A DNA stretch of 64,000 bases, from contig JAGYWI010000007.1 in the NCBI GenBank assembly GCA_018606805.1, forward strand, positions 1 through 64,000, given 5' to 3'. This DNA comes from Candidatus Magnetomicrobium cryptolimnococcus. Lineage in GTDB: Bacteria; Nitrospirota; Thermodesulfovibrionia; Thermodesulfovibrionales; Magnetobacteriaceae. Positions 53,753 through 63,210 of the stretch are shown piece after piece (position 1 is the first letter of the stretch; each line of letters starts with the position of its first letter). The notes below the pieces were generated by a model, which was not told the DNA's origin, made no database searches, and saw only the letters and a program-made list of their open reading frames with translations. The position numbers and the translations under genes were made by a program.

Positions 53753-55024
53753 ATGAGATTACTAAGGCTTCTTAATAGTTGTTTATGTACCTATTTTGCT
53801 GTTTTTTCATTATTAATACTACTATTATTTATAATACCCGAAAAAAGCTTAGCTATTACAATGCAACTAACATCTAAAAGTTACATGCTTTTACAAGAAG
53901 ATGCACGAGATAACGATTATGCACCATTTTATGAGTACTATGAGCTTGACCTAAAAGACATAAAAGAAGGACTCATAAGTGTTCACTCCGGCGGTTGGCT
54001 TAGGTATGATTTAAAAACGGTAAGCGACGAAGAACGTGAGGTGGATGAGCTAACATATTTATATTTAAAGCTATCGCCATTAAAGGATAAATCTTTAACC
54101 TTTCAAATAGGCAGACATTATGTCTTTAGTGGGGTGGCAACAGAACAAATTGACGGCTTAAGCGGCCTGTGGGAGATAACACCGCTAACGGGTATTTCCA
54201 TATTTGGCGGCTTACCGGTTGAAACCGAAAATGACGGCAGAGATGACGATTACATAGTCGGTGGTAGGGTTTCTCAAAAGATTGCTGATAAGGCACAACT
54301 TGGTCTTTCTTACCTAAAAAGTTACAACGACGACCAATCCCATCGTGAGGAAATGGGCGTTGACACATGGCTTGGGCCAGTTGACTGGATGGAGCTTGAT
54401 GGCTTATCATCATACAATAATTTGGATAACGAGTGGATGGAACACTCCTATTATGTACGATTCTTTCCAATGAAAAATTTAATAATATCCCCGCTGTATT
54501 CACACGTAGATTATGGAAGTGCATTTTATAACACCACATTAAGTGTGTTTACACCTGAATACCTTGGTAAGGACGAATCTATAACCAAATACGGCGGATA
54601 CGTTGAATACAATATAACAAGCTGGCTTACAGCAATCCCTGACTACATCCACTACGGTTACGACGAGCTTGGTAATTCTAACTATTACGGAGCTAAACTT
54701 GCCTTTGACGTATACGGTATAAATTCCGGCGTAATGCTCCACAGAATGGCTGGCCACGTAAAACAACTGCGCTACACTGAGGCAAGGGTGTTTGCAGTTA
54801 AGACATTTAAAAAATTAAAATTAGCCCTTGATGCCATTAACTTAAACTATGATGAGGAATACAACGGTCTAAGAAACATGTATAACCTAAACGGTACGGC
54901 TGAATACGATATTACAAAATATCTAAATCTAACCGCCAGTGTTGATTATGCTAAAACGCCGGATTTTACACATAAAACAAGCGCATTTTTTAAGGTTGTA
55001 TATAATTTCGATAAAACCTTCTAA
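53753..55024 (+). CDS. Outer-membrane beta-barrel (porin-like) protein
   Basis: About 423 residues: signal peptide with a long hydrophobic core (CLCTYFAVFSLLILLLFIIP, cleavage after SLA), then alternating polar/hydrophobic strands rich in Y, G, D typical of a barrel (LYLKLSPL, LTFQIGRHYVFSG, YYVRFFPMKNLIISPLYSHV, LTASVDYAKTPD) and a C-terminal aromatic (FFKVVYNFDKTF; ends in Phe). I use the ATG at 53753, which follows AGAGGGGTT; an upstream ATG at 53684 is unsupported. It is the first gene of a cluster with three multihaem cytochromes (12 bp to the next), the layout of porin-cytochrome electron conduits. Confidence 0.75.
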   Translation: MRLLRLLNSCLCTYFAVFSLLILLLFIIPEKSLAITMQLTSKSYMLLQEDARDNDYAPFYEYYELDLKDIKEGLISVHSGGWLRYDLKTVSDEEREVDELTYLYLKLSPLKDKSLTFQIGRHYVFSGVATEQIDGLSGLWEITPLTGISIFGGLPVETENDGRDDDYIVGGRVSQKIADKAQLGLSYLKSYNDDQSHREEMGVDTWLGPVDWMELDGLSSYNNLDNEWMEHSYYVRFFPMKNLIISPLYSHVDYGSAFYNTTLSVFTPEYLGKDESITKYGGYVEYNITSWLTAIPDYIHYGYDELGNSNYYGAKLAFDVYGINSGVMLHRMAGHVKQLRYTEARVFAVKTFKKLKLALDAINLNYDEEYNGLRNMYNLNGTAEYDITKYLNLTASVDYAKTPDFTHKTSAFFKVVYNFDKTF

Positions 55025-55036
55025 AAAGGAGAAATC

Positions 55037-55546
55037 ATGCCTTATATAAATAACAGTAAAGGTAAGAAGTTATCGAGCTGGCCTTTTCGGTCGGCTTTAG
55101 TATTAACCGCACTCATTTTAATTTATATAATATGCCCATCGGGCTTATTTGCAGAAGAAGAGGAGATACCGGAAAGCCACCCCGTAGAGCTAACAGAAAA
55201 GCCGCTTTGTACCGACTGTCATCAAAAAGAAGAAGAAAAGGTCGGTGGTAAACCATTTAAAACCTACAATCACAGCGGTGATTACATAAAAAGACATCAA
55301 TACTACGCCGAACAAGGCTCAAAGGTATGTCAAATATGCCACAAAACATCCTTTTGTACCAATTGCCATGCCTACAAAGAAGAACTGATGCCAAGCACTA
55401 AGGATTCAATAAAGCCTGAGAGGTGGCTTCCACATAGAAACAATTACATATTCACCCACAGAATAGATGGTGCAATAGACCCATCTAAATGCTTCCCCTG
55501 CCACGGAAGACAAAACAATCAGAGGTGTAAACAATGCCACAAGTAA
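55037..55546 (+). CDS. Periplasmic pentahaem cytochrome c
   Basis: A 169-residue protein with a signal peptide or anchor (SALVLTALILIYIICPSGLFA) and five C-x-x-C-H motifs: CTDCH, CQICH, CTNCH, CFPCH, CKQCH. Several single histidines (SHPVE, YNHSGD, HRNNY, THRIDG) could be distal ligands, suggesting bis-His haems. It overlaps the next gene by 13 nt. Likely carries electrons across the periplasm to the barrel partner (inference). Confidence 0.85.
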   Translation: MPYINNSKGKKLSSWPFRSALVLTALILIYIICPSGLFAEEEEIPESHPVELTEKPLCTDCHQKEEEKVGGKPFKTYNHSGDYIKRHQYYAEQGSKVCQICHKTSFCTNCHAYKEELMPSTKDSIKPERWLPHRNNYIFTHRIDGAIDPSKCFPCHGRQNNQRCKQCHK

Positions 55547-56262
55547 AAATTAAGATAAAAACTACCAATATCTTTTTATCCGTTGTTTTAGTTATGATTG
55601 TATTACTACTATCAAACTGCGGAGGCAGTTCTGATTCCGGAACAACCTACGTACAGGAGGAAGGGCATACGGCTCAGTGGATAGACCCATCGTACGATGG
55701 AACGGAAGAATTTCACGGCAGTAAGATTCTTGTATCTGAAGGCACTACACAGGGAAGCCAAAGCTCACTGGGTGAAACACTTTATAAAGAATTTTGCTCA
55801 GCCTGCCACGGGGAAGACGCCTCTGGAGTCATCGGGCCTAACATTCAAGGGAAAACCGCTGAAGACATAACTAACGCCATATCTACCGTATCATTAATGA
55901 AAGGGCTAACGTCAATTTCAGAAAACGATAAAAAAGAAATAGCAGAGTTTTTAGCAGCAGCAGGCAGCACAGTAACTTCCACGGTGCAGGTAAACACCGA
56001 TGAGTGCATTAAATGCCACGGTGAGGACTTAGACGGTGGTATAGCAAACATAAGCTGCTACTCCTGTCATAACGGTCCAACCGGTACGATTGGCCATCAA
56101 GAAGGCTGGCGCACCAATATAGAAGACCCAGTACACTTTCACGGTAAATACGGTAAACCCTTTGCCATTGCCTGTACGGCTTGTCACGGTAGCGACTTAA
56201 GGGGAAAACTCGGTCCTAGCTGCTTTGACTGCCATAATGGTACTGAGTGGGACAGTTTTTAA
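55534..56262 (+). CDS. Pentahaem cytochrome c lipoprotein
   Basis: A 242-residue protein: hydrophobic N-terminus then lipobox LLLSNC (Cys near 29), so membrane-anchored. One class I cytochrome c domain (about 83-145; CSACHGEDASGVIGPNIQGK) is followed by four more haem motifs, CIKCH, CYSCH, CTACH, CFDCH. The domain GPNIQGKTAEDI is the same module as in the next gene. Lies between two cytochrome genes of the same operon. Confidence 0.85.
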   Translation: MPQVKIKIKTTNIFLSVVLVMIVLLLSNCGGSSDSGTTYVQEEGHTAQWIDPSYDGTEEFHGSKILVSEGTTQGSQSSLGETLYKEFCSACHGEDASGVIGPNIQGKTAEDITNAISTVSLMKGLTSISENDKKEIAEFLAAAGSTVTSTVQVNTDECIKCHGEDLDGGIANISCYSCHNGPTGTIGHQEGWRTNIEDPVHFHGKYGKPFAIACTACHGSDLRGKLGPSCFDCHNGTEWDSF

Positions 56263-56369
56263 TATATTAAATTAAGGAGGTGAGAAAACATAGGAATTTG
56301 CATATTTTTCAACAAAATGGGGGATTTGTTAATTAAATTAAAACCAAAAAATCAGGAGGGTTAACAAAA

Positions 56370-58646
56370 TTGGTAAATAAGAGATTAGGTAAATTTATTG
56401 TCATTTTCTTATTAGTAGCAGTTGGTGCATTTATATATGGTAATTTCGATTTAAATGCAAGTATGACCAAACAACTCTACACGGTAAAAATGGATGAAGG
56501 ACAGATGTCTATGCCAATGGGTCAACAGATGATGACCTATTCTCCAGTGTCTGACCCAGTTGTAGGCACCACGGATCCAACAGTAGCTCGTCCTATGGGC
56601 TTAGGTTCCATGGCAAGTGGCGGCAATATGCTAAGCATGCACATTAAACTTGGGCAATTTGTAGGCAACGTAGATGTTTATTTTGGTGTATTTTCAGAAG
56701 CTATCAATCCTAAAGAAATCTTAATTTTAAACCAAAACAATGAATTTGTAGAGGCATCCAAGGGTTTAACACCGTGGCGCTCAAATACAGTAGGCAACAT
56801 TGATGAAACACTTTTTGGTGATATTCCAACATCCAGTATTACACAAGGTACTTATTACCTTTATTTAGGTATAACACCAGCCGGTGGTAATGATTTTGCA
56901 AATAATTTTATTTATGAAACTCGCTTTACCGTATCACCAAGCGATTATGTAGCAACATTAGATGATTTTAAAAACTACAGCACATGGGATGTCGTTGATT
57001 ATACCATATCAGATGCGAACCCCACACTTGCCTCAGCCCACAGCGGAAGCGACGAAACATATTCCCGCAGGGTTTATGCCAATAGTGCTGCAGTACTTCA
57101 GGGCAGCGAGTATCCGGTTGGTTCTATATTGGTAAAGGAAACCTTTTCTTGGGCAGATGGCGCAAAAAATTTCGCCAGCTCAGGCGGTTTACTTGCAATG
57201 GTAAAGCGCGCAAGCGGCTTTAACCCATCAAATAACAACTGGGAATGGTTTATATTAAGCACAGACCTCTCCTCCATAACATCACAAGGAGCAGACATAT
57301 CAAACGGCATATGTAACACATGCCACAGCTCTGCTACCCAAGACAGCAAAGCAAGCGATTACGTATTTGAAAACCCAACAGAATTTATAGCCGAGGATTC
57401 TGACTTTGCTGATTACACCAACTGGTCTTTAATTGATACCAGTAGTGATGCCAACCCACTCTTAGGCTCAGCTCACATACCCGGCTCAACAAGATATGTA
57501 TACAAGAAACAATTCAATGCCAACCCCGATACCGAAGAACAAGGCTATCCGATAGGTACAATCATACTAAAGAGGACAGTTAGCAGCTACTCAACCGAAA
57601 TAACAGCTATGGTAAAACGCGGCGGCAGTTTTGACACAGCAAATGGCAATTGGGAATATTTCACATTAGATGCCTCAACACTAAGTATAACGGGCCGTGG
57701 CGCTGACTTAATGGATGGCGGCTGTAAAAGCTGTCATGCTCAGGCATTAAGCACTGAAAACGGTAAAGATTATGTATTTAAACATGATAACGACCCATTT
57801 AATAACGACTCTACTGCCCAGATTGCAACAGGCAAAGAGCTATTTACGAAAACCTGCTCTGGCTGCCATGGCGAAAATGCTGTTGGCAACGTTGGACCAA
57901 ATATTCAAGGGGAAGACGCTGAGGAAATCGAAGAGGCTCTTAAAACCGTTAGTGCAATGAGCGGCGTTTCTGTTACTGAAAGCGAAATAGAGGCAATTGC
58001 AGCATATTTGGCTACTTTAACTACCACAACAACGCCGTCTGCTGAAAATGGAGAAGAACTCTTTACGAAAAACTGCGCTGTCTGCCATGGCGAAAACGCT
58101 GTCGGCAATGTTGGACCAAATATACAAGGGGAAGACGCTGAGGAAATCGAAGAGGCTCTTGAAACTGTTAGCGCAATGAGCGGTGTTTCTGTATCACAAA
58201 GCGAAATAAAGGATATTGCAGCATACCTGGCTACTTTAACAACTACCACACCAACTCCTACACCAACCGCTACCGCCACAGCCACTCCTACACCAACATC
58301 AACTCCAACAGCTACTCCTACACCAACCGCTACCGCCACAGCCACTCCAACACCAACACCAACTGCCACAGCCACTCCTACTCCAACACCAACTGCTACC
58401 GCCACACCAACTCCGACCCCAACTCCAACAGCTACTCCTTCAAACGTTGCATTAGGACAGCAAACATTTTCACAAAAATGTGCTGGCTGTCATGGCAGTA
58501 ATGCAGAAGGTAACATCGGGCCAAACATACAGGGAAAAACAGCAACCGACATTCAAACAGCCCTAAGCACAGTACCACTTATGAGCGGGGTTTCTGTAAC
58601 ATCAACTGAAGTAGAGGCAATTGCAGCATTTTTAGCTACGCTGTAA
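56370..58646 (+). CDS. P460-cytochrome c fusion protein with two P460-like domains and three cytochrome c domains
   Basis: A 758-residue protein starting at TTG (56370) after AGGAGGG; signal/anchor at 7-25. About 30-180: an unfamiliar beta-rich N-terminal domain. Two P460-like domains (about 195-320 and 335-460; YPVGSILVKET / YPIGTIILKRT, AMVKR, GICNTCHS / GGCKSCHA) each end in CxxCH. Three class I cytochrome c domains follow (CSGCH, CAVCH, CAGCH; GPNIQGEDAEEI), the last behind a TPTPTAT linker (about 625-690). In cytochrome P460 a Lys cross-links the haem in enzymes of hydroxylamine/NO chemistry; substrate here is unknown. The first two cytochrome c domains are near-identical at DNA level. 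Confidence 0.82.
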   Translation: MVNKRLGKFIVIFLLVAVGAFIYGNFDLNASMTKQLYTVKMDEGQMSMPMGQQMMTYSPVSDPVVGTTDPTVARPMGLGSMASGGNMLSMHIKLGQFVGNVDVYFGVFSEAINPKEILILNQNNEFVEASKGLTPWRSNTVGNIDETLFGDIPTSSITQGTYYLYLGITPAGGNDFANNFIYETRFTVSPSDYVATLDDFKNYSTWDVVDYTISDANPTLASAHSGSDETYSRRVYANSAAVLQGSEYPVGSILVKETFSWADGAKNFASSGGLLAMVKRASGFNPSNNNWEWFILSTDLSSITSQGADISNGICNTCHSSATQDSKASDYVFENPTEFIAEDSDFADYTNWSLIDTSSDANPLLGSAHIPGSTRYVYKKQFNANPDTEEQGYPIGTIILKRTVSSYSTEITAMVKRGGSFDTANGNWEYFTLDASTLSITGRGADLMDGGCKSCHAQALSTENGKDYVFKHDNDPFNNDSTAQIATGKELFTKTCSGCHGENAVGNVGPNIQGEDAEEIEEALKTVSAMSGVSVTESEIEAIAAYLATLTTTTTPSAENGEELFTKNCAVCHGENAVGNVGPNIQGEDAEEIEEALETVSAMSGVSVSQSEIKDIAAYLATLTTTTPTPTPTATATATPTPTSTPTATPTPTATATATPTPTPTATATPTPTPTATATPTPTPTPTATPSNVALGQQTFSQKCAGCHGSNAEGNIGPNIQGKTATDIQTALSTVPLMSGVSVTSTEVEAIAAFLATL

Positions 58647-58769
58647 TTTTTGTTTTCAAGTAAATTAACTCAGTTGTGGGGGAGAACACATTATACGAAA
58701 AGGGGTGCGGAAACGCACTCCTATTTCCCCTAAAAGTCCATTTCAGTAGAGCCTTCATCAAATCTATTA

Positions 58770-58904
58770 AGCATTTTAATTTGATAATGACACATAAAAT
58801 AGGGCAGACACATAGGTCTGCCCCTACGATGTACGTATTTTTGTAGGGGCGAACCTATGTGTTCGCCCTTAATTTGAGTTGAACTATCACACAAATTAAA
58901 TGCT
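58770..58904 (+). mobile_element. MITE-like element, copy 4 (decayed)
   Basis: AGCATTTTAATTTG (58770-58783) is the approximate inverse of CAAATTAAATGCT (58892-58904). The core AGGGCAGACACATAGGTCTG and GTAGGGGCGAACC is the same as in copies 1-3. It lies just outside the DUF29 gene stop, which falls within the right end. Confidence 0.6.
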
Positions 58905-59394
58905 ACTCGGGCAAAAAATCATAGTCAATTAATTGTTCAAAGTTATAAGGACAAATATTTGGTAAATGCTTTTTATTGATACCAGTTTCTTTTTGAAACA
59001 TTAACCCTGATTTTTTATATGCCTCATCTATAACTATTTCTACAACATGCTTTAGGCTTGGACTGTCTTTCAGTATAAATTCAATATCTACTCTTTGAGT
59101 GTTTATTGTTATTTTCCAACTTTCAGAACGCCGTTGTGGTTGATACTGCCACTTAAGCAGATGCATTATTAATATTGCTAACCTATTACGTAATTCTTTC
59201 TTTTCACCTCTACCCATACTCTCTAATTCCTCAACCACATTTTCTATATCTACTTCTGTAAATCTACCCTGCTTTAACAAATTGGCATTATAAAGAGCCC
59301 ATTGGTAAAAATCAACTTCATATAATGTTTCCTGAGTATCTGTATTGTTATACGTTATTTGAGTATCCATACAACTATTATACCATACAACCAC
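58903..59394 (-). CDS. DUF29 domain protein
   Basis: A 163-residue DUF29 protein: LYEVDFYQWALYNANLLKQG near residue 22, VVEELESMGRGEKKELRNRL near 48, HLLKWQYQPQRRSESW near 72. Function of the family is unknown; found widely in cyanobacteria and environmental bacteria, often as repeats. The start may be at the second Met (MDTQITYN). Its stop codon lies within the right end of a decayed small repeat element. Confidence 0.82.
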   Translation of the reverse strand: MVVWYNSCMDTQITYNNTDTQETLYEVDFYQWALYNANLLKQGRFTEVDIENVVEELESMGRGEKKELRNRLAILIMHLLKWQYQPQRRSESWKITINTQRVDIEFILKDSPSLKHVVEIVIDEAYKKSGLMFQKETGINKKHLPNICPYNFEQLIDYDFLPE

Positions 59395-59441
59395 ACAAGC
59401 TTATGGATAGCCAGCAAGACAAAAGTTTTAGGAAAAGGGGT

Positions 59442-59482
59442 GTGGGGGAACAACCCTTTTACCTAAAAGGGTTTTCCCCCAC
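59442..59482. repeat. Short-form hairpin repeat / probable terminator
   Basis: GTGGGGGAACAACCCTTTT and AAAAGGGTTTTCCCCCAC form a long stem with one mismatch. CAAAAGTTTTAGGAAAAGGG precedes it as in the long repeats, but the GTAGGCGCACTC units are missing. It is immediately followed by a (TTTTCTTTC)n tract (59490-59521) at the comF 3' end. Confidence 0.65.
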
Positions 59483-59521
59483 GCCTCTAATCTTCTTTTC
59501 TTTCTTTTCTTTCTTTTCTTC

Positions 59522-60238
59522 TTAAATAGCCCTTGCCAACACAACACATGTTACTTTACTGGCTCCGGCCTTTTTTAATGCCTTTGCGCATTCGTTCAAA
59601 GTAGCCCCTGTAGTCATAACGTCATCAACTACTATTATATGTTTATCATCTATACCTTTATTAACATTAACGACAAAAGCGTTTTTCAAAGCCTTCTTCC
59701 TTTCGTTTCTTTTGCGCTTTGCCTGTTGGCCAGTATCCCTAGTTTTTAAGAGTAAATCGTAATAAACCGGGACAGAAAACTTAACAGACACTTCCCTTGC
59801 AAGAAGAAGGCTTTGGTTAAAGCCTCTATGGATTAATCTTTTTTTAGATAGAGGTACTGGAATTATATAATTAGCTTGCGGCAGATTAAGTGCATTAAAA
59901 AAAGTCCCTAACTGCCTTACTAATATTCTTGAATAAGGGGCATATTTAAAAGCAATAATAGCCTCTTTTAAAGCACCATCATAAACCCCATAGGCAAATG
60001 TGTTTGAAAACCATGGCTCGTTCCTTATACATTCAACACAAATGGTAGCCCCAGCAGCTTTAAGCGGTGCAGCACAACTACGACATACATTAAAATCTAT
60101 CGGTCTTATAGAATGCCAGCAGTCCTTGCACAGAGGCGCTATCTTATAATCATCCGACATATTGCCACACACAGGGCATTCGGATGGGAATAAAAAATTA
60201 AGAAACCCAGTTATAAATCTATCTTTTAGTGTACTCAA
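59522..60238 (-). CDS. comF: ComF family phosphoribosyltransferase-like protein
   Basis: A 238-residue ComF: N-terminal double zinc ribbon (CPVCGN, CKDCW, CRSCAAPL, CVECI), then a type I PRTase fold (YIIPVPLSKKRLIHRGFNQSL, and PRPP-loop IIVVDDVMTTGATLNECAKA near 200). Needed for transformation in naturally competent bacteria, but widespread outside that. It follows purA by 9 bp. Confidence 0.9.
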   Translation of the reverse strand: MSTLKDRFITGFLNFLFPSECPVCGNMSDDYKIAPLCKDCWHSIRPIDFNVCRSCAAPLKAAGATICVECIRNEPWFSNTFAYGVYDGALKEAIIAFKYAPYSRILVRQLGTFFNALNLPQANYIIPVPLSKKRLIHRGFNQSLLLAREVSVKFSVPVYYDLLLKTRDTGQQAKRKRNERKKALKNAFVVNVNKGIDDKHIIVVDDVMTTGATLNECAKALKKAGASKVTCVVLARAI

Positions 60239-60247
60239 TATTAGTGT

Positions 60248-61540
<1,293 letters not shown>

Positions 61541-61570
61541 TTAAAATATTTAAAAAACCGTATTCCCCTA

Positions 61571-63154
61571 TTATGTATTTTCACTATTTACAATAACCTT
61601 CTTCACGCTTACAATATTGGAAAGCCCTTTAATAGCATTAATAGCCTCTGCATCTATATCCCCATCAAGACTAACAACCGTTATAGCAACCCCACCTTTT
61701 CTATCCCTACCGTGGGTCATACGAGCTATATTTATACCCTTTTGCCCAATAATTGTCCCTATATTACCAATAATACCCGGCACATCATTGTTCGTTATAA
61801 ATAACATAGTACCTGATGGGATAACATCTATATGGTAGTTTTTAATCATAATAATTCTCGGCTCTTTTCTGCCAAAGAGTGTACCGTAAATTTCAAACTT
61901 ACCATTAATGATAATACCAATCATTGTGTTATAATCAGTAATATCTTTACTTTTTGTCTCATTAACCTCAATACCGCGTTCCTTTGCTATAACCGGTGCA
62001 TTTACGAAATTAACGGTTTCTTCAAGCATAGGGGTAAGAAACCCTTTTAAAGCTGCTATTTTAACAGGCTCTGACGCTATTTCAGCAGCCTCACCTATTA
62101 ACTTTATATCAAATTTTCGCGCCACCCCTTCGTGAACTTGTGAGGCAAAAGCCCCCATCTTTTCAGCAAGGTCCAAATACGGTTTTAAAAGCATTACCTG
62201 TTCAGACGGAATAGAGGGAAAGTTAACCGCATTTCGAATCGTCCCATTAATAAGATAATCAACTATCTGCTCACAAACAGCCAGTGCCACATTTTCTTGA
62301 GCCTCCACCGTAGATGCCCCCAAATGTGGTGTGCACACCACTTCATCCAGTGATACTAGGCTGTAGTCATCAGGCGGCTCCTTTTCAAAGACATCAATAG
62401 CAGCGCCTGCCACTTTACCGGATTTAATGGCATCGTAGAGGTCCTTTTCATTAACAATCCCACCGCGTGCGCAGTTAATAATTCTGACCCCGTCTTTCAT
62501 CAATGCGATGGTGTCTTTATTGATCATATTTCTGGTTTCATTCGTAAGCGGCGTATGTACGGTAATTATATGAGACTGTTTGAAAAGTGTCTCAAGGGTA
62601 ACTTTTCGGATACCAATCTTCTTTGCCTGCTCTTCACTTATAAAAGGGTCATAGCCAATAACATTCATCTCAAGACCAAGCGCCTTTTTTGCCACCTGTA
62701 CACCGATATTTCCAAGACCAACAATACCGAGGGTTTTGTTATACAGTTCAATACCAGTGAGTTTCTTTTTTTCCCACTTACCGTTTTTTAAAGTCCTGTC
62801 GGCAAGGGGGGTTTTCCTAATAAGGGCAAACATCATAGCAATGGTATGCTCTGCCGTGGTTATAGTATTTCCACCTGGCGTATTCATAACGACAATGCCT
62901 TTTTTAGAAGCCGCCACTTTATCAACATTATCAAGGCCGGAGCCTGCACGGCCAATAACCATGAGATTCTTTGCCGAGTCAATCACCTCTTTCGTAACCT
63001 TAGTTGCGCTTCTTATGATAATTCCATTATATTGGTCTATACAACAAGTAAGCTCTTCTAAAGACATGCCTACTTTAACATCAACCTCAAGCCCTCCCTT
63101 TCGTAAGATATCTATCCCCTCAGCCGATATATTATCACTAACTAAAACCTTCAT
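61571..63154 (-). CDS. serA: D-3-phosphoglycerate dehydrogenase
   Basis: A 527-residue long-form SerA: NAD domain (GIVGLGNIGVQVAKKALGLE near residue 145), catalytic Arg in NCARGGIVNE near 235, Glu in DVFEKEPP, His in TPHLGASTVEAQ, then the intervening domain (about 310-450) and a C-terminal ACT domain (about 455-527, VPGIIGNIGTIIGQKGINIA). It commits 3-phosphoglycerate to serine synthesis and is probably serine-regulated through ACT. 56 bp after the aminotransferase gene. Confidence 0.95.
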   Translation of the reverse strand: MKVLVSDNISAEGIDILRKGGLEVDVKVGMSLEELTCCIDQYNGIIIRSATKVTKEVIDSAKNLMVIGRAGSGLDNVDKVAASKKGIVVMNTPGGNTITTAEHTIAMMFALIRKTPLADRTLKNGKWEKKKLTGIELYNKTLGIVGLGNIGVQVAKKALGLEMNVIGYDPFISEEQAKKIGIRKVTLETLFKQSHIITVHTPLTNETRNMINKDTIALMKDGVRIINCARGGIVNEKDLYDAIKSGKVAGAAIDVFEKEPPDDYSLVSLDEVVCTPHLGASTVEAQENVALAVCEQIVDYLINGTIRNAVNFPSIPSEQVMLLKPYLDLAEKMGAFASQVHEGVARKFDIKLIGEAAEIASEPVKIAALKGFLTPMLEETVNFVNAPVIAKERGIEVNETKSKDITDYNTMIGIIINGKFEIYGTLFGRKEPRIIMIKNYHIDVIPSGTMLFITNNDVPGIIGNIGTIIGQKGINIARMTHGRDRKGGVAITVVSLDGDIDAEAINAIKGLSNIVSVKKVIVNSENT

Positions 63155-63210
63155 CGTGAATATCTAACCTCCTATTTATCCAATTTATCCAAAATTAACT
63201 GTTAAATCTG

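Noticed and set aside
57905-58405. Minus-strand [12 protein letters not shown]
   Set aside because: Same reason: the shadow of the Thr-Pro/Ala linker and duplicated cytochrome domains of the plus-strand gene.
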